Assembly: GCA_029531795.1 (NCBI GenBank)
Contig: JAPEIS010000014.1
Location: 1,426,001-1,490,000 of the forward strand
Direction of reading: 5' to 3'
DNA from: Sclerotinia nivalis
Lineage: Eukaryota; Ascomycota; Leotiomycetes; Helotiales; Sclerotiniaceae
DNA: 64,000 nt
Part shown: piece after piece, positions 12,073 to 22,474 of the stretch
Position numbering within the stretch: position 1 is the stretch's first letter
Layout: every line of letters starts with the position of its first letter
The notes under the pieces: generated by a model
What the model was told of the DNA's origin: nothing
What the model saw: the letters and a program-made list of their open reading frames with translations, nothing else
The model's database searches: none
Position numbers and translations under genes: made by a program

Positions 12073-12734
12073 TCAATTCATTTCCCTTTACTGGATTAGT
12101 AATCTGTACTCTAGTGGGCTGGACTGTTCTCCGATAAGCCGGGTCATTTTTGTTTTGCGTTTGCACATTGGGTGGTTGGGAAAATAAGTCGTTTTACGGC
12201 ATGGGTTACTTCTTTGGGTTTGGCGGCATAGATATTTCCTTGCATAGGTTCTCATCAGCGCTGGTGGCTTTTCTGAATTTTATAGACAGCGAATAGCATA
12301 GTAATCTAATGCTTTTATGATAAACAATAAGTGTCTTCCCCTAATAACCTTGATGGGTTTGACTGTTTCGAACATCACTCCCAACATCCCAAAGTATATT
12401 GCCCAATGAGCTAGTTACGTCGAAATTGAAGTTCGGTTGTTGACAGAAAGGGGGATCCATCGGAAAGCAACTCCATGAAAGTCTATTTCAAGCCCAACAA
12501 AATCTTCGCCGTACAAGGTGTTAATTAAAAGTTCAATTAGAGCCTCAACATAGAGGTTAGTATATATACATAGCTATTCCCAGCAAATAGAACATCCTCC
12601 AGCAAAATAACATAGCAACATCATTCCTTCTCGGTATGTGAGCAGATATTAAAATATGGCTAGTATGCCTATTTGCATCAAATCCCACATGGCACATCTC
12701 CCCAGCTCAATATGCGGTCAACTTGAAGCTCCAC
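12073..12734. other. Convergent intergenic spacer
   Basis: This is the 3' region shared by the aminotransferase gene (+) and the coiled-coil gene (-). No coding frame, RNA gene or repeat was recognised. Confidence 0.4.
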
Positions 12735-13702
12735 TCACCACATCATTGCTCCCACAATTCTTTGTCGTACTTTGTCTGCCTTGACATCAATTTCCTAGAA
12801 GAGAATTCATCAGTATCCCAAGTACGCAGTGAAGCGGTTTATAGCATACCTTCTCCGAAGCCTTCATCATCTTAATAGCATCATGTCCTACTTCATCAAT
12901 TTCTTCCAGCAACGCATTCATCTGGGTCGTATGGTCGGCATCTAGCAACTGCATGTCGACACGATATCCCTCATCCTCCTCTTTCTCCTTTATAGCATCA
13001 CCACCGAACACTTGAGCAGCAAATTTGACAAACTCATTTTGTAAGCTCTCCCATTGTTTCCAATAATCCTCTAGCTTATTCTCTTCACTCTCAATTGTCT
13101 GCCTGAACTGATCGACGCGCTCGCCAATCTCAACTACTTCGAGGACTCGTCGGCTTTTACGTTTCACCGTGGTTTCGATTTTCTCTTCGGCTAAAGGCGC
13201 GCTGAGGGCAGCTGCATTGTGCGAGATATTTTCGAGAAATGAACTGTCACTGGCCTTATTTTTGGCAACTTTCTGGATGAGAACCTCGTGAACTTTGTCA
13301 AAGGCTGCTTTTCCGGCGTTCAGTATATGGGCTCTTGCTCCTTCAAGAGATTCTATTTCTCAAATCAGTCTCGAATTATCAGGTAAATTGCGCAGTGATC
13401 CAATTCTCACCGTGAAAAGTAGAGGAAAGATCATCAGATTGAGAAGATGGCTCAACTATGTGAGCATGTTTGGAAATTTGAAATGAGCGTGCATGTTTAT
13501 CGATACGTTGTAGTTTTCGAACCTCATTCTTTGCAATTGGTTTGACAAGAACACATTCCTTCGTTCGCTCTCGAGAGACCTTCGGTGGCGATATAACTTT
13601 GGATACTTTGGAAACTTTTGTTTTTGACACTTTTGATTTTGCTGCATGCGCTTTACTTTGATCGACAGGGGAAGTCTTCTGATGGTTTGCTTGACGTGCC
13701 AT
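12735..13702 (-). CDS. Coiled-coil protein of unknown function
   Basis: Exons 13411-13702, 12850-13352 and 12735-12794 join in frame to 284 aa. The last exon encodes only 19 residues ending GAMMW and is easily missed. Residues 1-60 are basic and rich in Lys/Ser/Val, with repeated KVSK units that suggest nuclear or nucleic-acid contact. From about residue 160 to the end, the protein is a long charged helix likely to form a coiled coil (RQTIESEENKLEDYWKQWE and onward). No enzyme motif is present. The layout (basic N-terminus, C-terminal coiled coil) would suit a kinetochore or chromatin-complex subunit, but I have no diagnostic motif and do not name it. Confidence 0.82.
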
Positions 13703-14935
13703 CGCTGCTTTTGAACTGTACGATGCAGAGGTGAATCGGAGTAGGGAGAGGGGTATTAAATTAAATTATCCGGGGATGATGAATTCAGTTGCACATTTTC
13801 TGAAGTATTGCTTTGAAAGTGAGAATCGCTTAAAAATCCACAAGTTCTGAAGGAGGAAGGAACGACCTCAATGCCACTCGCAATCCGTTCATGCTGGATT
13901 GAAGATTATGACCAAAATACAACAGCATTAATTGAAATAATAACCTTTCCATCATCAACAAACAAAGTCCAAATCTTAATTCAATGAATTTCACTAGATA
14001 CTCATCAACTTGCAAAACTGGACATTGCACTACCACATCCGTATAGGAAGCAGAATCCTAACAAATTTCCTTGATTTAATATATGCACCTGTGTATATGA
14101 AATTGCCTTGCTTCAACATTGTTGCCATGGTGCATGTCTGGTACACATGGGGAGACGAGAGCAGTGAGTTGATTGGCACTGCAACACCCTTTGTGTAGAC
14201 AAAGTTTTGTTTCTCTTGTTCTTAGATTTTTGCTTTTTGCTTTTGTTACCTGCAGTTTTGAAGAGGGTTGTTTTTTGGTGGAGGAATAAAATGGTGAGGA
14301 ATGAAAGGTAAAGGAAAGATGAAGAGACAAATGATCTGTAGTTTAAATTGACCTCCCTTTCACTCTCAACAGAGGACAAGTCCAGGATATGTGATCATTA
14401 TCATGCGTTCTAGTGTCATTTCCTTTCATCCTTCAATGAGCAGCACTCTCTGGCGAGATTTGGATATCACAACTGCTCTTGTTGACTAACCAAAACCAAC
14501 CTTCAATTGATAAACACCAAAGAGACAATTCAATGGTTCCCATGAACTGGATAAATTTCAATATTGACCTTAACCTGGACATTGAAGTTGTTTTTATGGA
14601 TTGACAAACTTTCAATATTCAACTTCATTTAAAAATTCAACTTGGTCTTGTAAATTGACATCTTTTCCATGCCCAACTCCCAAAGAGACGCTTTGAATAT
14701 GGGTATTAGATAAAAGTTAGATCATTAAGCTGAACATACCAAGCCCTGCCCATGGTAACTGGAAATCAGAAAATACCTGGTGAATCAGATGCATTGCATT
14801 GCCTGCGCCAATCTTACGCCAAAAACCGCTCATAAATCCCATTAACAGTTCTCAAGATAAGATATCTGCCATTCATATAAAATCAATTGATAGTTTTACA
14901 AATCCCTGCGAAGAAATTTGCCAGCCCCTCATCTC
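13703..14935. other. Intergenic region, no gene recognised
   Basis: This 1.2-kb stretch separates two minus-strand genes. It includes the promoter of the coiled-coil gene. Around 14470-14670 there are loosely repeated TTCAAT/TTGA-type words in AT-rich sequence. Open frames of 60-88 codons on the minus strand (for example 13830-14036) have no recognisable features. Confidence 0.35.
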
Positions 14936-15721
14936 TCAAGGAAGCTCCAAATAGAACCTCTTCTCAATTACCTTCACAATCTCCTTCCAATCTATCATAG
15001 CCCCATCTCCAATATCCCCACAAGCCAACTCCTTTTCCTGAGGTCTTAGAACCTCAAACCATCCATCATAGTCTTCGCCATCATCTTCATCAGGACCAAT
15101 ACCCCATTCCTTCTCCAATATCTTGATTTGGCTCTTCGTGATGGGATGTCTCCACATAGCAGTGTTCATCGCCGGGGCCACGATAATCCTCTTCTGATCC
15201 CAGAAAACCCGCTCCTCGTCTTCAGCAGGAGGATCCAACTCTCCGGTAGTATCCCAAGCTCTCACCACACTCGTAAGCAAATTATCACTAAATCCACCTG
15301 TAATCTTCGCCATGGTATTGGCACTCAATGGCGCAATAACAAGAATGTGCGCCCATCTTCTCAACTCAATATGCAAAATACTCTGGCCTCGTTTCCAAGG
15401 ATGAACCCATTCTTCCTCGTCCAAAAATACTCCTTGTACATTGGGATATCGATAGAAAGTATCGATGTGTGGTTGTTCAATGCTTTGACCTTGAAGGAAA
15501 TTGGTAGCTGATTTGGTGAGGATCACACATATGGAGAGACCGATATAAGGCGAAAGAGCGGCTAGGATATTGGGAATTTTGATGGTTGCGACAGACCCAC
15601 TAGCTGCCAGAAGGAGATGTCGTTTGCCATCGGAAGCATGAGCCGCAGCCGTGAATGGCTGCGAGGTTCCCGAGACTCGCGTTCGGCGCTCATCACTTTC
15701 GGAATGGATCATTTGCAACAT
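14936..15721 (-). CDS. CAB3: Phosphopantothenoylcysteine decarboxylase (flavoprotein)
   Basis: A single exon encodes 261 aa. The enzyme decarboxylates 4'-phosphopantothenoylcysteine in coenzyme A synthesis using FMN. The HFCD flavoprotein fold is clear: LLLAASGSVATIKIP near residues 37-50, catalytic His117 in LHIELRRWA, IAPLSANTMAKI at 129-140, the substrate clamp PAMNTAMW at 183-190, and the reactive Cys234 in LACGDIGDGAM. Both His and Cys are present, so an active decarboxylase is expected rather than a Hal3-type regulator that lacks the Cys. The very acidic C-terminal tail of the yeast Hal3/Vhs3 proteins is absent. The symbol is by analogy with yeast, where the activity is shared by several subunits. 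Confidence 0.93.
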   Translation of the reverse strand: MLQMIHSESDERRTRVSGTSQPFTAAAHASDGKRHLLLAASGSVATIKIPNILAALSPYIGLSICVILTKSATNFLQGQSIEQPHIDTFYRYPNVQGVFLDEEEWVHPWKRGQSILHIELRRWAHILVIAPLSANTMAKITGGFSDNLLTSVVRAWDTTGELDPPAEDEERVFWDQKRIIVAPAMNTAMWRHPITKSQIKILEKEWGIGPDEDDGEDYDGWFEVLRPQEKELACGDIGDGAMIDWKEIVKVIEKRFYLELP

Positions 15722-16266
15722 TGAGCAGATTTAGTTATTGAATCTGAAATCGAGAGGCGAAATGATCTAACTGATTGTAAAAATCTGAATTTGAAGATTA
15801 AGAAAGTTTGATTGTTAAATCTGAAATGGGAAGTTGAGCGGATTTGATTGTTGAATGTCAGTTTAGATATTGGAGAATGACATAATAATCATATGTGAAC
15901 GATTTGAATTTTGGAGAGCAGTTGGAAGATTGAATGTAAAGAGTAGTTTTATGGGGTTGTAAATTTTGATATATGGTAGAGAAAAGAATAGATAAAAGAC
16001 AGAGGAGGGTGATAAAATACTCTCGACCTATTCACTCACAATCTTTCATTGTTCTTGGATGTTTTAATATATTATCGAATGGTTGGAGGGGCGAGGCTGA
16101 ATGCAGCTATTGATAAGTATTACATACCACAAACTTTGATTGGCTTGATAATGGCTAGCTCTTCCGAGCTCCGTCTTGAATAATTATCAAGCAAGAAGGC
16201 AAGGCCACCAAAAAAAAAAGCATCAAACTTCACATAATCCTATATAACAATACATCATATTTCAAT
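15722..16266. promoter_or_regulatory. Divergent promoter between the decarboxylase gene and GRX5
   Basis: The two genes start 545 bp apart on opposite strands. Between 15722 and 15870 imperfect copies of a word containing GATTGTTGAATCTGAAAT recur two to three times with spacing of roughly 40-65 bp. Whether these are binding sites or simple sequence drift cannot be told from one sequence. Confidence 0.4.
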
Positions 16267-16856
16267 ATGATTGCCAGACCAATGTTTTCGTCGGTAATGT
16301 CATATCCTCTAGCTAGTTCATAGCCTAATCTTATTATCTCAAGTACTAACGAATTCTTATTAGGTGTTCCGACAAGCTGCCCGCCCAGCAATATTTGCCT
16401 CCAAATTCTCGGCCCCTCGATTCTCCCCCATCGCCTCTCGATATCTCTCGACGGAAGTCCGCAAGCAGATTGATCAAGTTGTTGGTTCAAAGCCTGTTGT
16501 ACTTTTCATGAAAGGTACACCAGAAAATCCAATGTGTGGCTTCTCAAAGGCAACCATCCAAATCTTGAGTCTACAGGGCTTGGATCCAGAGAAGTTCGCT
16601 GCTCTTAACGTTCTGGAGGATGAAGGTTTAAGACAAGGTTAGTCTTGGAGAGTCTACTTTTGGTATATGCTAGGTGGAGATTAACATGCACTTTCAAACA
16701 GGAATCAAGGAATACTCCGAGTGGCCAACCATACCCCAACTTTATGTCAATAAGGAGTTTATAGGAGGATGCGATATCCTGATTACAATGCACCAGAACG
16801 GGGAATTGGCCAAGGTGTTGGAGGAGAATAAGGTCCTGGTTGAGGAGACATCATAG
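16267..16856 (+). CDS. GRX5: Mitochondrial monothiol glutaredoxin GRX5
   Basis: Exons 16267-16293, 16364-16637 and 16702-16856 join in frame to 151 aa. GRX5 hands [2Fe-2S] clusters from the mitochondrial scaffold to later steps of Fe-S protein assembly. The diagnostic active site CGFS begins at Cys67, within [19 protein letters not shown]. The glutathione-contact segments [19 protein letters not shown] follow. The first ~40 residues are rich in Arg, Ser and Ala with no acidic residues, a good matrix-targeting presequence. The first exon codes only nine residues; the alternative of starting in exon 2 would lack an ATG, so the upstream ATG at 16267 is preferred. Confidence 0.94.
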
Positions 16857-17547
16857 AAAGCTCGACCACGGGAGGCTTCAATATGTACAACAATGGAGAG
16901 AGGAGGAGGAGGTAAGACACTGCACTATGCAGCTAATCGCCTTACACATACCACGGGCTTATGAGAAAATGGCGGTATCATGAAGCAGAATCGGTATTAT
17001 TATGATGATTTTTACGACTTTTTGGGGAATATACAGGATAATAAATATGTCTGCATCTCATCCAAATTCTCAGGTACCCATGAGGAGTTTTATCTAAATG
17101 CTTGAGTGAATTTTGATTTCATGAGTTGACCTCCGTGCATCCTGGTTGAATTTGGTAAGTTCTTCATCGATGTGATGTTCTTATCTACCCATTACCTAGT
17201 AGTTCTAGAGCTATTTCATATAAACCCCTCCCGATGAATTTCGGCATTGATCGATTTCTGGGCTCAAATTAGCTTTTACCGGGAGCGGTCCCTTTCCTTC
17301 CCCGCGTTAAACGGCACCAAAGCGTAGTGACGTAGGGACTAACAAACATCAGACATCAGATCAAGGAGCAAGTACTCCGAAGCGTTAGGAGCAAAAGAGT
17401 AAGTTAAATTTTCACTTTTTATATTAATATTGATATCAATATTGATATTAATATTAATCCAATAATTCTATTATTTTCTACAACTTTACTTCATCTATAT
17501 CCCCATAACACACATCAAGTTCTCTTTCACTTCCAACTTTATACAAA
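16857..17547. other. Intergenic region upstream of the dehydrogenase gene
   Basis: This holds the 3' end of GRX5 and the promoter of the next gene. It contains an A/T palindrome (17426-17443) about 105 bp before the start codon. No gene was seen. Confidence 0.4.
17426..17443. repeat. Perfect 18-bp palindrome AATATTGATATCAATATT
   Basis: The sequence equals its own reverse complement, and flanking ATTAATATTGAT words extend the imperfect symmetry to about 17419-17460. It lies about 100 bp upstream of the dehydrogenase start codon. It could be a dimeric-factor site or only AT-rich drift. Confidence 0.6.
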
Positions 17548-18586
17548 ATGGTTGGTACAAATGAACTCCGGGCAGAGAACCTCTTCTCAATGAAGAATCA
17601 TGTTTGCGTAGTAACGGGAGGAGGAACTGGTATCGGTTTGATGTATTTTCTCTTTCCCGATTTGGAGGAATGTATAATTATACTGATAACTTAACAGGGC
17701 AGCACAAACATTAGCTGCCAATGGCGCAAAAGTATACATCACAGGTCGTCGAATGGAAGCCCTCGAAAATGCAGCCAAGCAACATTCGCCAACATCTGGG
17801 GGTTCCATCATCCCGTGGGTTCCTTGTCCTCCTCATCATTATCTATAAATATCTGAGAGAATATAGGATCGGCCCCTGCGACGTAACTAGCAAGAAAGAC
17901 CTTGAAAACCTCGTTGCTGAGATCAGTAAGAAAGAAAAATACATCAGCCTCCTTCTCGCTGGCGCAGGGATTTCGGGTCCTAAAGCTGAACCCAATTCTT
18001 CAGATGCAGTCGAATTGAAAGATAAACTTTTCAACTCTGAAAGTTTTGAAGAATGGGGAACTACGTTCAATACCAATGTATCGGCTGTCTATTTCACTAC
18101 TGTGTGCTTTCTTCCACTGCTACAAGCTGCGCATAAGGTTCACGGGAGCATGTCTTCTTCAGTCATTGTTATTAGTTCCATGAGCGGTATCATGCGACAT
18201 GCACAGGGACACTTCTCGTACAATGCGGCGAAGGGCGCGACGGTGCATCTGAGTAAATTGATGAGTTATGAGTTTAAGGAGATTGGGGTTAGGGTTAATA
18301 GTATTGCGCCGGGATATTTCCCAAGTGAGATGACGGTGGGAGAGAGTGATGAGACTCAGAAGAGTCATTTGAAGGATGAGAAAATTCAGGAGAAGGGTCA
18401 CGTTCCTATGCAGAGACCTGGAAGGTATGTTTTTGTTCTCTTGTTTTATGAGGAGGGAAAGGCTAATGACGTTGCAGTGACGAGGAGATGGCGATGGCGG
18501 TGTTGTTTTTGGCGAAGAATAATTACGTTAACGGAGAGATTATTGCGGTTGATGGTGGTGTCCTTTTGGATGTGCCGGGAAGGTAA
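17548..18586 (+). CDS. Short-chain dehydrogenase/reductase (SDR)
   Basis: Exons 17548-17642, 17698-17814, 17867-18424 and 18478-18586 join in frame to 292 aa, a normal length for a classical SDR. The cofactor-binding TGGGTGIG lies at residues 23-30, with NGAKVYITGRR after the second beta strand, which favours NADP(H). The catalytic Ser lies in ISSMSGI, and the Tyr189-x3-Lys193 pair in FSYNAAKGA. The C-terminal exon gives the typical NGEIIAVDGG ending. The substrate cannot be told from sequence. Homologues of this form in fungi include secondary-metabolism and sugar/RhlG-like dehydrogenases; no metabolic cluster surrounds it here. Confidence 0.93.
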
Positions 18587-18642
18587 CGAGATGAGGTCGA
18601 TGGAAAGATATTCACGTCAGACTTGGATGTTGGTGGGAGTAA

Positions 18643-18726
18643 ATATATATTGAGATGATCATGAAATAGAAATAACATTCGTATATATATATTGAGATGA
18701 TCATGAAATAGAAATAACATTCGTAT
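18643..18726 (+). repeat. Tandem duplication of 42 bp just 3' of the dehydrogenase gene
   Basis: Two copies (18643-18684 and 18685-18726) containing TTGAGATGATCATGAAATAG are essentially identical. They lie in the presumed 3' UTR, and the first copy begins 56 bp after the stop codon. Near identity suggests a recent slippage duplication. Confidence 0.9.
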
Positions 18727-19282
18727 TCTATGTTCTACAACAGCAGTTGGCAATCACTTGCGAAGTTTCAATAATTGAAAACCTATAATTATTTTTTTCA
18801 AGATTGTTTAATCATTCGAACCAATTAATTCTCTCCCAAATAGATTTAATAATGGGCTACAATCTTCCAAGTAGAATTAATCTTTAAAATCTTTCCGAAT
18901 CTTCGGAACGAACCCAGAAATTAGAGGCTTCTCATTGTGGCATTGCAATCTGGACTATTAGATACTCTGATCCCTTGCAAGTCGAGGCAAATGCTTACCA
19001 TATTCCCGTCATATGCTCACTTAAACTCTCATTGCCGTATAAAGAGATATATCCAAATATATCTTCCCTCAGTTTTGAGGTGAACTGAGTGTTGTTAGTG
19101 AGACTTCGGGTATAGTTTCATTAATTGTTTAATTTTAGATTTAAGAAGTAGAGTATATACGTCTGAAACTATCAAAACAACCCCCATAATGTTATGTTCG
19201 GCGCAGATTAGATATATAAGTCAAAGCAAGCTTGGAAGACCTTGAAATAATACTCATCATCAATTAGTACACCAATTCAAAT
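18727..19282. other. Convergent intergenic spacer
   Basis: This AT-rich sequence lies between the dehydrogenase 3' region and the 3' end of the next minus-strand gene. I see no feature beyond short A/T runs. Confidence 0.35.
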
Positions 19283-21569
19283 TCATCTCTCCACAATCCC
19301 GCTAACCTGACCTCGCCCACGTCCAAATCCACACTCATATATCTGATCTTCACGCTCCTGTATCTCCCTCGTAAACTCCTCATCCATCTGCACGGCCTCC
19401 GCCCTTAATCTCTCTCCTTCCATTCTCAATTCCTCCGCCTCTTCTAGAAGTCCTTCTACTTCTTGTCTCTTTTCCCTGTTACTATTATTTTTATCGACAT
19501 ACAAATTATTACCATTAATATCCGAAACAATTTTGAGAGTCCTTGCTTCCACTTCTTTGGCTTGGGCTCTAGCTAGGAGAGAGGAAGCTTGGCTATGGAT
19601 CGCCGACGCGTTTTGAGATAATAAAGAGGTGAGAGGAGTGGATATTAGAGGATTATGGAGTTGATTCTGAGTGGGGACTTGAGCTTGGGGATAAAGAGAG
19701 GGTAAGAAAGGACAATTTTCGTGCATAGCTGTAATACTAGGATTCTGTGCTCCAAAAGACTGTGTGTAAAACGAAGGGCTGGGAATATTTGGAAGCGATG
19801 GAAGCCGCACGTTTGGCATCTCGGGAAAGCCAGGATGGTGTGGCATAGGTATAAGAGCTGGAAATTCAGCTGAAAATTCTTCTCTCTTCAATTTTTTATC
19901 TCTCTTGGCAGCCTTCCGTTCCGCTTTCCTCACATTCTTTCGTTCTTTCTTATGCGCTTTCTTAAGTCCTCGCTGTTCTTTTCTCATGATTTTCCTTACT
20001 GTTTTTTGAGATTCCTTCTCGTCTTTGAAATTTTTAAGCAGACCTTTGACTTCTTTTCGTAAGGAAGCGAGATCTTCATGAGAGGTGGGTTTTCCTTCGG
20101 GATTCTTCTTCGCAAATTTGATATTTTGTTTCATTTCCTGAACGGTCTGTCTCGTCATGGGATGTTCGGAGTGATTGAGCCACGTCATTATTGTATCTTT
20201 GGCGGCTACTAGCTGTTGGTCTTTGAGATGATCGTAGTCAGGTAGGGAGCCAACCGATGCGTCAGAGTCAGAGCTAAAGGAACTAGATGAGGAAGAATAA
20301 GAGGAAGAAGAAGAAGAATGATCTCTTCCTCTCCTTCCAGATCGTTCACAGTGACACTCTTCCGGTTCGTGTGCTGATCCTCGCTCAACTCCCCGCGCAT
20401 GTAGACCGCCCCTTCCCCTTCTTCCGAACCTATGACCACCGATACTAACCCCATGTTCATCGACTATGAGCCCTAGATAACCACCTACTCGTAACCCATC
20501 ATCATCTGCTATGAACATGTTACCGATACGCAAACCGTTGGAGTCGGCGACGAGACCATTTCTTCCAATTTTGAACCCTTCGTCATTTGCAACCATAGAA
20601 CCCATTGTAAATCCTTGAGATTGTCCATGACATGGAGAATGATGACTAAACATGCCTGCACGTCCTCGATTGCTCTCGGGGAAGTGCGACAGTTCCTCTT
20701 CATCGGGCCTCCAAAAACCAGGCATACGGTTCCATCGCTCATGAAGCTCAGGGTACCCTACATCAATGCGAACGATCTTTAATCCACGAGGAACAAAGAA
20801 CCCCTCGTTCCAAAGTTTGATCACTTCGTCTACCCCTTCTGCCCAGTCTGCATCGGACGAGGTGATGGGTTGACGTAGAGGACTAAGCTGCGCTTGAACT
20901 TCGTTGATGTCAACTCTAGAATGTTCACCCTCATTGAGCGTAAGCCTTTGCATCCGCTCGTCAATCAGCTCTTCCTTTAGCTTACGATCGGCTACATCGT
21001 TATTGGCATTAAGGGTATGATCAGGTAGTAAGTAATTTAGGAAAGTTGACCAATCTTGTTGTGTGATCCCGTTGTCTGACGCGGAAGGCGGAATAGGGAC
21101 ATCACCTGGTGTACTTCTAGGCGTCACACATATACTATGCTGAGTGGTGCTTGGAGCTGAAAATAGCTGTGGTATCGGCCGTAACTCAAAGTAATTGTGA
21201 ACAGAATGGTGTTCGAAGTGATTGTCTGAGTCTAGAATAATGAAGGGTTAGTTGACATCTTGATGGCATTAAATCTTCTGAAATTAGCGAGCTTGGTTCG
21301 GTCAATGAAACATGCAACCCAAGTTCAATATGTGCGCGTTTTTATTTCAAGGAACTAATTGTATTATGCTTACGTCGAGGATCAGGCTCTGTTGGCGAGT
21401 AGGGAGGAGTGTACATTAATGAACCTTCAGTCGATGATGTAACAGATCGTATTCTTCCAATCAGTCTAGAGGCATTATCTGCTTCTGTCGTGAACAGTGT
21501 CAGTATCGTGGTATTGGTGTTCGAGAAGATATCTGTTTCGCTGTATGGAGGAGGGGCAGTTTGATCCAT
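19283..21569 (-). CDS. Low-complexity and coiled-coil protein, unknown function
   Basis: Exons 21374-21569 and 19283-21231 join in frame to 714 aa, from the ATG opening MDQTAPPPYSE. PPxY/PPYS motifs occur near the N-terminus (about 7-10 and 55-58) and could be contacted by WW-domain ubiquitin ligases. A central block repeats a short unit of the form GLxIGxxxxADxxGLRVG about four to five times, which looks like a small beta-solenoid. A Ser-rich acidic run follows, then a very basic helical stretch (KKERKNVRKAERKAAK and neighbours), a Pro-rich linker, and a final Glu/Arg-rich coiled coil. No catalytic motif, signal peptide or membrane span is visible. I do not recognise a family; the exon structure is well supported. 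Confidence 0.8.
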
Positions 21570-22053
21570 GTCGTACAATGCTAGTGTTCGCAACGCCAAA
21601 TAGAGGTAATTGTTGTAAGGAGAATCTTGGAGAATAAACCGATGGAGTAAGAATTGAATGTTTGTACGCTGTATGGATATTGGAGAGGTAGTGGCAGCTT
21701 GAGCTGGACGACTGAAGTCGACATGATATAGCTGTAGGTTCAGGCCTGTCGCAGATCAGCAACCCCACATCTGCAGTCATTATTGTCTGCCAATCTCAGA
21801 ACCCCCTACTTCTGACTACATGCTTAAGCGAGAAAATGGGTCATCGTTCTGCAGGATTACGCGTTGGAAAAAAGGCAGCCACGATGACAAGACGGCCGAG
21901 GATGACTATTGGTATCAAGAGAATGGGGTGGTCGAAGTCGTGGCTATGTGTTCGTCGGCTACATTACACACGTCATTGTAATCCAAATTGTGATTCCGAT
22001 AAGGCGCAACCTCGATGATCGCACTACTAACACTCGAAATCAATAGAACTAGA
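21570..22053. other. Intergenic region, no gene recognised
   Basis: This is the upstream region of the low-complexity gene. The 60-codon plus-strand frame at 21836-22018 has no support. Confidence 0.35.
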
Positions 22054-22224
22054 TTATACGAGCACAGCATCACCGAGTCCTAGATATCTTGGTAATGCGT
22101 TGTATTTGAAGCCTTTCGCAGCTACTCGTCCGATGCGATTGATTTGCAAATTGTTTTTGAGGGGCTTGCCGCTTTGAAGGAGTTCTCGAAGGATTTCTTG
22201 CACATCTTCAGGGCCTGGAATCAT
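22054..22224 (-). pseudogene. Short possible coding remnant with a frame break
   Basis: A 56-codon minus-strand frame from the ATG at 22224 to the stop at 22054 has strikingly protein-like composition (segments QEILRELLQSGKPL and NRIGRVAAKGFKYNAL). Directly upstream, in another frame (about 22225-22330), the text QLLQLTRQESSYSEGAATLIAK reads into it, off by one base at the junction. This looks like one small protein broken by a single-base deletion or a sequencing slip, or the last exon of a small gene. No splice pair that restores the frame was found. The family is not recognised. Confidence 0.35.
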
Positions 22225-22474
22225 ACCTTTGCAATCAACGTTGCAGCTCCTTCACTGTAACTTGATTCTTGTCGTGTAAGCTGCAGAAGCTGCACAGGTG
22301 ACGCCTTTTGTGTATTCCTCTTATAAAATGAAATGCATAACTCGGGATTAGGATGGAGCTGCGGAGGATGATTTTGTATTAAAACTACCTGAGTACAAAG
22401 AGTGAATAGCTTCCAAGCTCTTCATCCTCGCTAAAACAAAGTCATTCCTACATTTTATAGGTACCTAAATGCAT

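Noticed and set aside
17721..17870. Alternative frame at the start of the long dehydrogenase open frame
   Set aside because: It reads through two introns; splicing at 17643-17697 and 17815-17866 rebuilds the proper SDR fold in a different frame.
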